Source of the DNA: Cristatella mucedo
Lineage: Eukaryota; Bryozoa; Phylactolaemata; Cristatellidae
Assembly: GCA_009760855.2 (NCBI GenBank)
Contig: WPIO01000002.1
Location: 9,170,001 to 9,234,000, forward strand
Direction of reading: 5' to 3'
DNA length: 64,000 nt
This document shows, in pieces, positions 22,401-33,350 of this stretch (position 1 is the first letter of the stretch; the number at the start of each line of letters is the position of its first letter). Below the pieces are notes generated by a model that saw only the letters and a list, made by a program, of their open reading frames with translations, had not been told where the DNA came from and did not search any database. The position numbers and the translations under genes are program-made.

Positions 22401-22980
22401 TTTGAGCTTGACCGACGCTAAGGCTGGTTACCATTTCTGAGCACATCCTCTAATAAGTGAATGCCAAGAAGAAATTTTGTTTTCGGCAACTATTAGTTAC
22501 AGGTGGCAAACGGGGTCCTCTCTCAATTTGACTGACTCCATGAACGAAGTCCTCGCTGCTTCTCACCGTTGCCTTCAGAGCCTGGCCATTATGCACCTCT
22601 CCGAAGGATGCTCAAAGTACCTCTATAAGAGTCGTTGTCGACCATGTCCGCCTAGTTTCCTAGTGCAACAGCGAGCTCTGCGATTCTCGCGTTTGCCTGC
22701 AGGCGGATATGGAAAGAACTACAGGATGAACTTTGGTTTGCCGAACTGTTGAGATGAAGCCGCGGAAACTTTGATCCAGCTGAGTCACCAGGTATCCTCA
22801 TGGCGGGGCGGCGATGGGAGTATTTCCAATTTCTCACGGGTCGCAAAGCCATCTAGGCCTCCGTCTCACCTCAGACTTACGGGTGGCAAGTGCCGAGCGG
22901 ATGGCGATCTGCCGAAGCAAGAATAATGACGGGATTGGTCGGAGCAGCTATTCCCTACTTCTTGGGCAGCGCCCAGTAGA
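22401..22980. other. unique sequence, nothing recognised
   Basis: A 91-codon plus frame (22,477-22,752) shows no known motif. Confidence 0.35.
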
Positions 22981-22989
22981 GCTTTATCT

Positions 22990-23090
<101 letters not shown>

Positions 23091-23955
23091 GAGGCGTTTG
23101 GCGATGCTGCGGCCGTTGCTGCTGCAGCCAGCTAATCGGCAAACGTGGGCAGCCGCAATGTTAAGTATATGAGGGACTGCTTCCGTCTCTCTCATAGCCG
23201 GCTCTGTCTCGATAAGCTGCTCTCACTTCGCGACCCAGATATCTCGTTGGCTCAAGTGCTGCAACAGGCCATCATTTACTGCCTTCGGCACGGGCAGAGG
23301 GGGGGGGGGAGGTGCCGCTAAGATCACGTTGCCATTTTTAAACGAGGCTCTCGAATTGACCGCCATTTATTTTCTCTCGATGTTCCTAACGCCTACGTTT
23401 AGGGGCGCCGACGAGGCGGCCAGCCGATGCCGGCTGGCCCTTCTCGCTGTATCGGCTGGCAGCTCGTCCTCGCTCGACCACTATGTCGCCGAACCGGAGA
23501 CGGGTAAGTTTTGAAGGACTGTCTGAGAATAGCTTGCCTACATTTTGCACGTGTCGCCGTGTATTTTTCCAGTGCCCGATCCATTGTCTCCTCCTTAAAA
23601 ACTTAGCTGGCGTGGTCGCCGAATGCGCTTATAGGTGCGGAACCACCGAGCGAACCCTTGAGAGTCGCCGCCACAGTCGCATTAAGGGGCCTTGACGGCG
23701 GCTTTGACTGCAGAGCGAGTCTCGGCCGCACTTCCAGCGCTGATAGCAAGGGCATCAGCCCGCACCAGCCGGTGGACTAGCGGAAGGCGCCGATTGAATG
23801 CCCAGCATCCGATTCGGTCCGATCGCGGAGGGGCGGGGGGGGGCCGGCGCGGAAGTACTTCGGCCACGGACCATAGAAAAACCAGCTCCGAGTACTCCGT
23901 CGCCATTTATTGCAGTTTGTGGCCTACACGTCGCATCCTAGTTTTCTCGCCATGC
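23091..23955. other. GC-rich sequence, no gene recognised
   Basis: CpG-rich with short open frames on both strands. GCCATTTTTA and CGCCATTTATT motifs (near 23,330, 23,362 and 23,902) recur, and a G-run lies at 23,300-23,309. Confidence 0.35.
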
Positions 23956-23964
23956 TGCTGTGCT

Positions 23965-24062
23965 GTAGCAATAGTAATAATAATAATAATAACAGTAATA
24001 ATAAATCTGCATAGCGCCCTCAGAGAACCTAAAATCCCTGTTTAGGCACTTTATAAATGCTG
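23965..24062 (-). mobile_element. L2-like LINE 3' tail only
   Basis: An AAT-rich tract (23,969-24,003) is followed by ATAGCGCCCTCAGAGAACC, a short loop, and TAGGCACTTTATAAATGCTG. This is the group-1 3' hairpin in minus orientation without any coding sequence. Confidence 0.75.
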
Positions 24063-24434
24063 TACTGTGAGCTTCGGTTTCGAGCTTTACTTATGTAGCG
24101 CACCCCACCGATCGCACCGAGGGTTTGAGACGTTGCGATGGAACGGTTGCGTGCCGCGATCATCTAATCGATTGCTCCCATCGCTGGCGACGTACTCGGC
24201 ATCGACTTCCTAGGGCAACTGCACGGCTCCCACTGCTGCGGTCGTCTCCTCAAACGCCGCCGGGTAGGCTCAATCTCGGCGTTCCATTTAACGTGCGCAG
24301 ATGCAATCGAAGCTGCCATTAGGCGCCGTCCAGGTAAAAAGCCGGCAGTGGCTCTACGGAAGCCAGGTGCAGCTTATGAGCAGATCGCCGCTCGAGGAGG
24401 CTATAGTTTCTCACGCTGGAGCCGGCTGAAAGAA

Positions 24435-24545
24435 GTTCGCCGGCTGATTCAACAGCCCTATTTGCATAGCGGCATTTGTATGGGCGGCAGAAGAGCCTTA
24501 AAGGCTATCATCGCCACCGCTTGCAGCGGGCAATATTTCTCGGCC
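24435..24545 (-). mobile_element. SINE-1 3' half
   Basis: GGCTGATTCAACAGCCC, then GGCAGAAGAGCCTTAAAGGCTATCATCGCCACCGC (read in pieces) matches the SINE-1 body in minus orientation. The tRNA-like head is absent. Confidence 0.75.
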
Positions 24546-24627
24546 GCTGCGAAGTTTTAAAGCGACCGGCGGTTATTCTATTCTGGACATTTCACTCACG
24601 AAACTAAGGCCCTCTGCTCACAGCTCG

Positions 24628-24712
24628 GGCGGGCTTAACGGCCGAAGGAGCTGAGGCCGCTGAGGCGGCCTCAGTTCCTTCAGCCGTTGGCTTCGGGGGC
24701 CACTAGCCCGCC
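24628..24712. repeat. long GC-rich palindrome (nested hairpin)
   Basis: A 24-bp arm (24,637-24,660) pairs with 24,665-24,688 with only two mismatches around a 4-base loop. Outside it, 24,628-24,635 (GGCGGGCT) pairs perfectly with 24,705-24,712 (AGCCCGCC). It can form a cruciform or a stable RNA hairpin. No gene or known element is attached. Confidence 0.85.
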
Positions 24713-24719
24713 TCTTTAC

Positions 24720-25245
24720 GTTCCTGCTACCTGCAGTTTTGGCGAGCTGCTGGAATGTCGAAGAGATTTCTTAGAGCAAGCCATTGAATGACCGCAAGTC
24801 GCATTCACGAACGCCCATCGTCAGCGCGCTCCCGCAGGTACTACTCGTATTCAGGTCAACGGTTTGACAGCTCGCGTTTCCGGCACCGTTCGTCCAAGTA
24901 TCCAACGGGAAGGCTACTAATTAAGACAAGCAATGTATGCTAATCGATGCGGACGCACGCGCGGCCCATTCTCGACTCATGTAGGAGCGTCTCCACGCGA
25001 GGCTGTTCCAGCGCACCGACGGGCCGAGGTTACATTGGGTGGTCCCCGTTCAGCTGCACCGCCAGCTGCTCGCTCTCGACAGAGACGCAAATCCCTTCAT
25101 TATTTAAGCGGCGGCATGCTTCGACGTTGCATGTGCACAGTGCAGCGGCGCTGGTGATAATGCATGTCTATCCTTTTCCAGAGGCGAGGCAGTAAAGTAA
25201 AGAAAAATTAAAGACCGGCCGGTGCAGGAGCCAAATTTGCAAAGA
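24720..25245. other. unique sequence, nothing recognised
   Basis: Open frames of 74-82 codons overlap on the plus strand with no known motif. Confidence 0.35.
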
Positions 25246-25249
25246 CGAA

Positions 25250-25440
25250 ACAACACACGAGAGTGTTACAAACGTCCTGTGCGGCTTCCATATCCGGTCA
25301 GAACTAGGCCACAAACGCAGCGCTCGTAGCGGTGCTAGTCTCTCAGCCGACGCGCGACGAATACTGGCGATACCTGAGCCTTGTAGCATGGCTAGCTGCT
25401 TGTGGGTGCTGCACAAATGTGCGCAGACTGTAGAAAAAAT
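25250..25440 (+). repeat. dispersed repeat X, copy 3
   Basis: TGTTACAAACGTCCTGTGCGGCTTCCATATCC and the following CTCAGCCGACGCGCGACGAATACTGG match the copies that flank the satellite at 17.3 and 19.3 kb. Here no satellite adjoins the copy. Confidence 0.65.
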
Positions 25441-25774
25441 ACAGCAGCGACTACGAGCGCTCATACCTTGGAATATAAAGTCCGTATCCGTAGTGCATGC
25501 TATTATAATTAGCGGCAGCGGACGGTTGCTGGCGTCCAATGGCGGCAACGACGTCCACCAACAGCTGTGTGGCTGAGAGCTTCGGTCGGCTCCGATGTCA
25601 ATACCTCGACTCTCGAATCTCGACTATCTGCCTGACTATCTCAGGGCGCCAGCTTTTTACGCGACCCCGGCAATAAACTGTCGTGCTATCCCATAATCCC
25701 GAATAATAACTAGCCGCCGCAATTCAAATGGCTAAGCTGCCGCCGCCATTACAAGAGGGTTTCAGTCGGCTTGC

Positions 25775-25828
25775 ATAGATAGACAGATAGATTTATCTAT
25801 ATATAGATATAGGTATAGGCATAGATAG
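25775..25828. repeat. GATA/TATA-rich simple repeat
   Basis: Imperfect GATA units (ATAGATAGACAGATAGAT, later ATAGATATAGGTATAGGC). Confidence 0.85.
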
Positions 25829-25912
25829 AGCAGCAATAAAGGGTGGCCTCCTGCAGGACTCAAATCTGGGTCGCGAAGTGCGAACGCGTTACCGCCTCAG
25901 GCCTGAGACCCG
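25828..25912 (-). mobile_element. SINE-1 head fragment
   Basis: On the minus strand GCGTTCGCACTTCGCGACCCAGATTTGAGTCCTGCAG contains a B-box-like GATTTGAGTCC and continues into the SINE-1 body start. The distal body and tail are missing. Confidence 0.55.
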
Positions 25913-26495
25913 GGGGAGGGTCTGACCTTGAGCGCTCTTTGGCTCCCGGGTGCTGCCATCCGGGTCGCTACTGTACCTGTTCCAGCACGCCGGAAGTCTT
26001 CGAAAAAACTGAAGGCCTAATGTTGGGCAACCGAAAGAAATTCCTCGGCCGAGATGCTCGCACGGAACTGACTGTAGCGTGCGGTTGTTGGAAATAAAGT
26101 GCGCGTTCTCGGTCCCGTCGGGGCGCGTCGCAAGCGAGTGCAGCGTCCGGGTAAGACGAACGCCAGGCCGGAAAGCGCGAACACGGCACCGCCACAAGGG
26201 AGGTCGCGGAAGAAGTCTACTAGCAACCCGATTGAAAGTGCGAACATTTTTCAGCAATAGGTGATTTAATAAATCGCAAACACGTAAAAGATGCATTTGC
26301 TCAAACCCAAATCGGTCCGTTACCGCAATGGACGGAGGCTCAGAAAATGCACTTGTGCGTATCGTACGCCGCCAAGCGGTAGAGCATTGTGAAAGCGAGA
26401 CTCCAGTTCCGTAACAGCAAACGCAGCTTGCACTGAGAGGCAAAGGTGCGTAACAAAAATGAACAAAATTAACAAATTAATCCTCAGCGTCCGTC
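25913..26495. other. unique sequence, nothing recognised
   Basis: A 184-codon minus frame (25,889-26,443) shows no family motif and overlaps the SINE fragment, so I do not call it a gene. Confidence 0.3.
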
Positions 26496-26499
26496 CGAG

Positions 26500-28815
26500 T
26501 CGCTTTCTTAGCAGAATGCGAGCGTCTCGGGTGTTGACGCCGGTTTCGTTTGCTGCGCTCCGAGCCCCGGCGGTGGTGAGGCGCCGTTTCTACTTCTGCA
26601 CTGACTGCCGCAAGTAGCGACGCCGTGCAGATTGAAGATGGAATACGATTCCATTGACGCTCTGCAGTTGCGAGCCAAGTTCGTCAAGGTTCGTCGAAGT
26701 TCTCCAATTTTTGGCAGCAAGAGCTCGGTCGTAAGAGCAGTTAAAGCGGCTATTCCGCGGATGCGAGAAGATAAGCGCTATAGAAAAAAGGTGGCTCACC
26801 GCGCGGTGCTCCAACTACTGAGCATTTCCACGACACCTACGTTCTACTCAGCACTAGCGTCATCGGGCACGTAGGAAGGAAACTATGTTCAGCGGGATCT
26901 CGCAAAATGGCGAAACCCAATCGGTGCGTCCACCAGTGGGCGCCGCCGTGAAAGACTGGTAAAAACGACGCCGATCGGCGCAGAGCTGAGCGCCCACGAG
27001 CGCGCGTCAGCGAAAAGGCCGCTCGTATTCCGGCGGCGGTCCGGAGGGAAATCCGACGGGGCTTATATAGCCCGGATTGGATCCGGCCCTGCCTCGGTCA
27101 TCCAAGCGCCACGCGGACTGTAGCGGAGCACCGCCGCCGCCGCCGGCTCTCTCCAGCATCAGCAGGCGCAACGGCCTGGTGCTCTTGGTCGACTGCACTT
27201 CCCCTGTATGAACTGACGGCATTTCTCGCCTGCAAAGCACGAGCCATGCGGCCACGGTCGTGAGCTCGGCGCGCTCTCTAGAAACCCTGGCGGCCGCACC
27301 GCCAGAGCCGGACAGCTGCGCGCACGAACGCCAGCGGCGGTAATTGCAATCTCACGCGAACGCACGCGAGGGCGGTAGCTCTCGGGCGGCGGCAGCGGCG
27401 GCGGCGGCGGTGAAAGGATTGTCGCGCCGCCTCCGGTCCGGCCTAGCCGGGGCGCCGGGCTGTCGCTGCGGCGACCGTCGCGGCGCGCGGTCGCTCGGCA
27501 CGCAGCCGGTTGGTCTGCGAGCGACGACGCGCTCGAAGCGTACCGCGCAAGCGGACTGCTGCGGCTGCTGCGAGAGGCGCACACGCGTGCGGACGTCGCA
27601 GAGGCCGCCAGTCGCGCTGTTGCGCACAGCGAACAGCGGGCCGCTGCCGGAGACCGTAGGCGCGAGCTAGCTCACTTACTCGCGACCTATTGGGAGGCTG
27701 CCTCTAGGAGCTTCGGTCCGTCAGCTCGGCTTCTAGCTTGCGATACTGCTTGCACCGCACGCGATGCTCGTTAAATAGACGGCTGGAGCCGTCCAGGGAC
27801 TGTCTCAGGCGGCGTCGGTTGTTTACGCGACCGCCGCCGTGTACAGGTAGGCGTGGCGGCGGCAGCGAGCTCTGAATGACAGCGCTCGTCTTTGCACTTC
27901 CTGATCAGCGAAGAGACTGGCGCAATTGGAGAGAGCACCCGTATGCTCAGATCGGCGCGCACGCAGGGCCATTGCGCAAGACGGCTTGTCATTGAGACGT
28001 CCGGGCATCTGTCTCGAGTCTTTTTGGCCTACGGCGCCGCCGCCTCCGCCGCAGCCAGCAGCTGAGGGGCTGACGACACCCGGGACGTCTCCGCCGCCGC
28101 CGGTTTTTCTAAACAACGACCGCGATATCCGATCTGCGAGGCGATCGACGAGCATCCGCCCGCTTTCCAAACGGATGCCGCCGGCTTCGTGGCTTCGCGG
28201 TAAGGCGCTCGCTCGCTCGTACGTCGCGAGCCGGATCGTCGCGGCTGCGAGTCCTGCGGCCGCCGATTCGGCACTCTGCCACAGCGGACCGTCTCGCTAG
28301 GGAGTCTCCTAGGGCTTCTCTGCCGCCGCGCGAACGAGGCCACCGAGTCGGCCGACCGTCGCTTTCTTTTTTATGCCCACACCCAGACAGCGTCCGCGCC
28401 CGCGCCCGCGCTCTCCGACGGTCGTCGATGCGCGGCGGACGTCGGCGACGTTCGCGAGCGGATGCGAGCTCTCTGCTCTAGAGTCGCGCGAGTTGCTAAC
28501 GCCGGTAAGAAAAAGAACCGGTCTGTCCGACCTTCCAGGCAGGATGCGGCCGGGGCCGCGGCGATAAATGGCAGTGGATAACCAGCCAAGCTCAAGCCGA
28601 CGGTTCGACGGCCTCGCTCGGTTGGCAGTAGGGGACGAGACGACTACAGCAAGGTTGAGGACTGCTGGTCAACCTCGGCGTCGACGCGCGCTCCGCTCTG
28701 CTGCACGCGCTCGACGGCGCTCAGGGCTGTCGATTTGGCTCGACGACAACTTGCCGGTCCAACGAGCGAGGGAGGTGCTGTTCGGAAGCCTAGCAAATTG
28801 CTATGCTTGACAGTT
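26500..28815. other. CpG-rich island, no gene proven
   Basis: Extended CpG-rich DNA with GCC/GCG triplet runs (27,385-27,410; 28,030-28,055) and frames of 100-140 codons open on both strands. CTTATATAGC at about 27,061-27,070 resembles a TATA box, and CCCAATCGG near 26,917 resembles a CCAAT box. This could hold a promoter and 5' exons of a host gene, but no conserved domain is visible, so no CDS is called. Confidence 0.35.
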
Positions 28816-28825
28816 TCGCTTACAT

Positions 28826-28895
28826 TATAATAACAATAACAATAATAATAAGTTAATGACGCTACTACTACTACTACTACTACTAATATTAATTA
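28826..28895. repeat. (AAT/AAC)n and (CTA)n simple repeats
   Basis: AATAACAATAACAATAATAATAA is followed by nine or so CTA/TAC triplets, immediately before a LINE 3' end. Confidence 0.9.
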
Positions 28896-28914
28896 CGCTC
28901 GTCAGTTTCGCGTG

Positions 28915-29365
28915 GGCACTACGGCTTGGCTCCTCAGTATCTAACTGAACTGCTGCACGAGTTTCAGCCTGTTCGCGCCCTCATGTCCGGTGTGGACGAT
29001 AAATTAGCTGTTCCGTTCCTCCGCTTAAAAACCGTTGGCGACAGAAGCTTTAGCTCTGCAGGTCCTAGACTGTGGAACTCGCTTCCACAATTCTTACCCA
29101 ATGACAACTACTCTGTCGCTGCCGACTATAGCTCATCCTTTTCAGCGGTCCTGAGCTGCTACTTCAACGCTACTCACTACATCAACTGTTTTCCTGACTC
29201 TACTATGCTTCCCACTTTCTCTTTGTTGCGTGAGACGAAGTCTGTTGGCTACCGAATGCGTACCGAAAGCCGCTTAGGCTGTGAGTTCGCAATAACTCTC
29301 CTGCGTAACACCCACATGGTCTTTATGACTTTGTGGAGTTACAGACGGAGATACACTACGGGATT
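28915..29365 (+). mobile_element. L2-like LINE, 3' end (group 2), open frame retained
   Basis: One frame stays open from 28,926 to 29,432. It reads YLTELLHEFQPVRALMSG, then DDKLAVPFLRLKTVGDRSFS, GPRLWNSLPQFL, NDNYSVAADYSSSFSAVLSC and GYRMRTESRLGCE. This is the C-terminal region after the RT in L2/CR1-like LINEs. The RT itself is absent through 5' truncation. The copy ends at the GTTACAGACGGAGATACACT motif. The intact frame over about 150 codons suggests a young insertion. Confidence 0.85.
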
Positions 29366-29369
29366 AATG

Positions 29370-29920
29370 TCATTGTCAGTTGCCAGCCTCGTCGGCTCGA
29401 ATTTTGCGGCGCCGGAACGCCGACGCTCCTAATAAAGTGAGGGACGACGTAGGCGCGCCCGCGGCGTCTGCCCGAGAGCGGCCCCTGACCGGGTGCGTGC
29501 GACCACGACAAAGGCAAGCGGCTGCGCCGTTACGCGAAAGTTGCCGAGTATATAGCGTTTCGCGTCGCTGGAACCGGTGCGTGCAGCTGGAGGCGACCTG
29601 CTCTCCTGCGTGCTAGCGTGAGCTGAAAAGCTACGCGTAGCGTTTTCTCGGCAGTCAAAATGGCGAAAATTCACAGAAGTTTAGACATCCATGGCTCGCT
29701 TACCGGGTCGGTCTCTGCGAATGACGCAGCATAGTTCAATGGTTAACGACGCCGGAAATGTGGGCTACGCTCCATTTCGAGCGGGACGGCGATAGCCACT
29801 GCGGCCGCGGCGTGCAAATGCACCGGACGACCTGGAGGAGCCGCCGCTGGGCGTCGGATGCCCGATTGCAGCAATCTGGCATCAGCACGCCATCGTCCTA
29901 CAACCGGCCCGCCTAGACAG
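29370..29920. other. CpG-rich sequence, no gene recognised
   Basis: CpG-rich with TATATAGCG near 29,552 and AAAATGGCGAAA near 29,657. A TAGTTCAATGGTTA string at 29,732 is A-box-like, but no B box follows at the right spacing. Confidence 0.35.
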
Positions 29921-30316
<396 letters not shown>

Positions 30317-30364
30317 AAGTTCTGTGCTTATCCAACATTTCAACTGAAATTTGGTCTCCGTAGG

Positions 30365-30738
30365 ATATGAGGCTCGTTAGAGGCGAAGCTTAACGTCTCG
30401 ACCAAGAATAGCGGCTAGCACAATGGGAAACCTGGTTGTGAAGCATTTTCGATAGGGAAGCTGATGGAAGAGAATGAATGGGCCTAAAAGTGAATGACAC
30501 AACACCGAAGTATATTTTCTACTTAGCAGGTAACCAGTACAAGTGTGTGAGAAGTGGCGTAGTGTGGCAAATACGACGTTTACAACGCACATGTCTAGCT
30601 GTAGAATTTTGCACAAAATGCAAGCGTCTTATTGCACAAGCTGAAGGATCTGTGAGACGTGAGTTGTAGAAGTCGAGAAACGCTACTGTCAAATAAGCAT
30701 AGAACAAATTGAATTTTTATCTCAGTCTTGGCAGCCTC
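30365..30738 (-). mobile_element. L2-like LINE (group 1 relative), C-terminal part, split by a later insertion
   Basis: The minus strand reads VAFLDFYNSRLTDPSACAIR, then RLHFVQNSTARHVRCKRR and THLYWLP. These equal the LDFCNSLL, RLQLVQNSAARLV and LHWLP motifs of L2/CR1-like LINEs. Its upstream part resumes at 31,240. Confidence 0.8.
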
Positions 30739-30741
30739 TAA

Positions 30742-31238
30742 TTATCCTGCCGTTCCTTGCACTAAACTGAAATCTTTCGGTAATCAACGCTTCAACGCGT
30801 ACGCACCAAAAGTCTGGAACTCTATCGCGACTACGGTCATCACATGCAATACATTTGTATCTTTTAAGTCATAGTTGGCTGGAAAGGTTTCTGTTACGGC
30901 CAGCTTGCCCTTAGCCACAATGGACTTCATTGAATGAACATCTTTTGTTCAGATATGCTGTAAGCGCGAAAACGTGCATGATTCGGTACATGTCAATAGC
31001 CAGAGGTCATACAAACCACGAGTCTACTCATGTTGGCATTTGGCATGCTGGCTAAAGCATGATCGTTATTTAGTTTTACATGTTTGATACTGAATATCTT
31101 ACCAATCTCATGACTATTGGCTCGCTTGCAGCGAGCTTTAAAGCACGTGGATGCAGATCAAGTTATCTTGGTGGGCTATGCAAACGACCCATTTTGTATT
31201 ACTGTTATTATTATTGTTAGTATTATTATAAGTAGGGC
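30742..31238 (+). mobile_element. plus-strand LINE 3' end inserted in the minus-strand LINE
   Basis: The plus strand reads SFGNQRFNAYAPKVWNSIAT followed by TFVSFKS, the common ...APKLWNSLP...SFKS end of L2/CR1-like proteins. It ends in the ATT-rich tail TTACTGTTATTATTATTGTT (31,199-31,230). Both sides belong to another LINE in the opposite direction, so this one is younger. Confidence 0.7.
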
Positions 31239-31239
31239 C

Positions 31240-31490
31240 AAATTATTTTTGAAATGTTGTGTAGCTCAAGCAAAAATCCTCAACTTTGGAGCTGATTTGG
31301 TAGTCCATTAAAGGGTTACTTTTGAGCAGAACGGCTAGATTTCGTGCTGGTGTCACAAGAGACCTCTTGTCAGCCCAACTTTGAGGGCTAGGTTTTCAAT
31401 TTCCGAATAGCACTAGGTTTGATGATATCTAGTAAGTTGGTTTTATCTTCCTTTAGTTTCATTAAGTTTGCCGCCGTCAAAGTTCAGGTG
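31240..31490 (-). mobile_element. L2-like LINE, upstream continuation of the 30,365 copy
   Basis: The DNA (GGAGCTGATTTGGTAGTCC, CCGAATAGCACTAGGTTT, AGTAAGTTGGTTTTATC) aligns with 52,025-52,210, the RT-to-C-terminal linker of the minus-strand LINE at 51.3-52.7 kb. Confidence 0.75.
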
Positions 31491-32375
31491 TCAGCAAAAA
31501 ACCCGCCAAGCAAGTTGAGAGAGTTCAACGTGCTTGTTGGCAGGCAGGGATTAGAGCACAGGTAAGCAGTGTGTCAGCTGCCTAAAAATAAACCTCACAC
31601 GCTCCGGAGGCCGCTGCGTGGTTAGTTTCTTCAGGTTTCATAATGAAACAGGCGTGATGAAAGATGGAGCATCATTGACCGGCTTCCTCCAAAATTTTAC
31701 TGCGGGCCTCTTTTTCCGTATAGCGACGGCCAGCAGGATTGCAGCCGCCGGTCATTTCCCCGAAGGTGCCCTTTGTCGTCGACCGCAGCCGCATGGAATG
31801 CAACTGAATCGAATGGGGTTCACAGGCACGTGATCGAGTCGGAGTTTCAACGTGTAGCCCAAGTGACGGTAAGCCCAAGTGCAGTTCTATTCAATCGCTG
31901 CCCTCGGCTCGATCACCGCCACGATTAGATCTCACTCGGTGCGATTAGAATGTGACTCACGCTTCCATACGCTTGCTTCGCCAGAAAGAAGGTCGCTAGA
32001 GATGACTTATCAGAGGCCGTCGACGTGGTGTAATCTCTTAATCCTCTTAGCTTTATCATTGCAGCGCAGACTTATGTAGAGCCATAGTTTCAAAATGCAG
32101 AGCGACCCGAGGCCGTCTGCCGCAAGGTTGAATGAGGGAAAAGAGTTTCTCCTCTAGGGGCGACGATCCAGCGGCCTCTGGCTTATCATTCCAGTGCTTT
32201 GTACGGCGGAGCAAAAGAGATAGTGGCCATTATCTTTACAGGCTTCTGCGACACGATTTGCGTCTCAGAGCACGTGTCGTATTGCTCATATCCGGCTGCG
32301 GTCAGCAAAGCTCTAGTGCGTTTCAAAATCTCGACGTCATCGGCGTCTGGTCATCGAGTTTCTGAATTGTGACTC
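31491..32375. other. unique sequence, nothing recognised
   Basis: Short frames only, with no shared repeat seen. Confidence 0.35.
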
Positions 32376-32379
32376 CTGT

Positions 32380-33130
32380 CTGAATTGCTCGGGGTCTTGC
32401 TAAGCGGGGCGGGTGATGCAACGGAAGAGCGAATGCGAAGACGTATGCGCCCCTGCACAAGCTCGCGTGCGCTCGCTCACACACGCGAACGCACACACGC
32501 ACGCACGAGGGCATCCGAACGCACAGACATAAAAATCCAAGCGCGAGAGCGCCGCAGTCCACGAGACTGTCGGCAATGGCCCGCTGCTAGGCGGTGCCCG
32601 AGAATGGAGAAGCGTTCCTGTAGCATTCGTTCTTTCCCCGTCGCCGCAGGTAGGCCCGACCGTCTCTCGGGTCCCCATTCTAGATCCGCTAGATCCACTC
32701 ACTTCTGCTCCGCTCTCGCTCTGCTCTGCTCGTGCAGGGGCAAAGCTTGCCGTGCAAACCGGCGACGTGCTTGTGGCGAGCTGCTGCCTTCCTAGCCGCT
32801 ATTGTCACTTCCTTTCTCGCAGAACACGAGAGAGGGCGGCAGCGACTCGAAAGGCTCGATCGAAGCAGCGGCCGCAACGCCACCGCCCTCCCGAAATGCT
32901 GAACTTTGCTCGTCCGGGCTGGCCGAGTGCCGCCAGTGCATACCCGGCGCGCGCACTCACACCCAGCTTCGCTGCTGGCGTTCGTTCCAGCCCGGCTGCC
33001 GCAGCCAGCTGCGGTGTGCCGACACTGCAGCCTGTTGCTGCAGCGGCCGGGTCTGCACAACACACTTATTCACCAGCCTCTTCAAGAAGAGACATTTTCT
33101 TGATGAAAAGCAGGTCTGTTTATGGGCTTT
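32380..33130. other. CpG-rich island, no gene proven
   Basis: CG-rich, open on both strands (frames of 100-154 codons). A short CACACGCGAACGCACACACGCACGCACGAGG stretch (read in parts near 32,480-32,512) is an imperfect (CACG)n repeat. Confidence 0.35.
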
Positions 33131-33164
33131 CCCGACTGTCTCGAGGCGAGGACCGATCGGGGCG

Positions 33165-33350
33165 GGTCTTAGCTCGGGTTAAGGTGACCGCTCATTTTAG
33201 CCCAGAGTTAAGGTGATCGCTCATCGAGATCCGCGTCGCGGGTTCGAGTCCTACAGTGGGAGATCCTTTGCTGACCCCTGCAAGTGGACGTGCTAGCCGT
33301 TAGGGCTCTTTTGGTGCAACATAAATGAGGCTGTTTAATCAGATAACATT
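33165..33350 (+). mobile_element. tRNA-derived SINE (SINE-1) with duplicated head
   Basis: B box GCGGGTTCGAGTCC at 33,237-33,250 and the full SINE-1 body to GAGGCTGTTTAATCAG. The A-box side is present twice in tandem: TAGCTCGGGTTAAGGTGACC and TAGCCCAGAGTTAAGGTGAT, each followed by GCTCAT. The second stands at normal tRNA spacing from the B box. Confidence 0.8.

Noticed and set aside
26350-26410. tRNA-like string GCCAAGCGGTAGAGC followed by GACTCCAGTTCCG
   Set aside because: Weak B box, no stem pairing, no SINE body.
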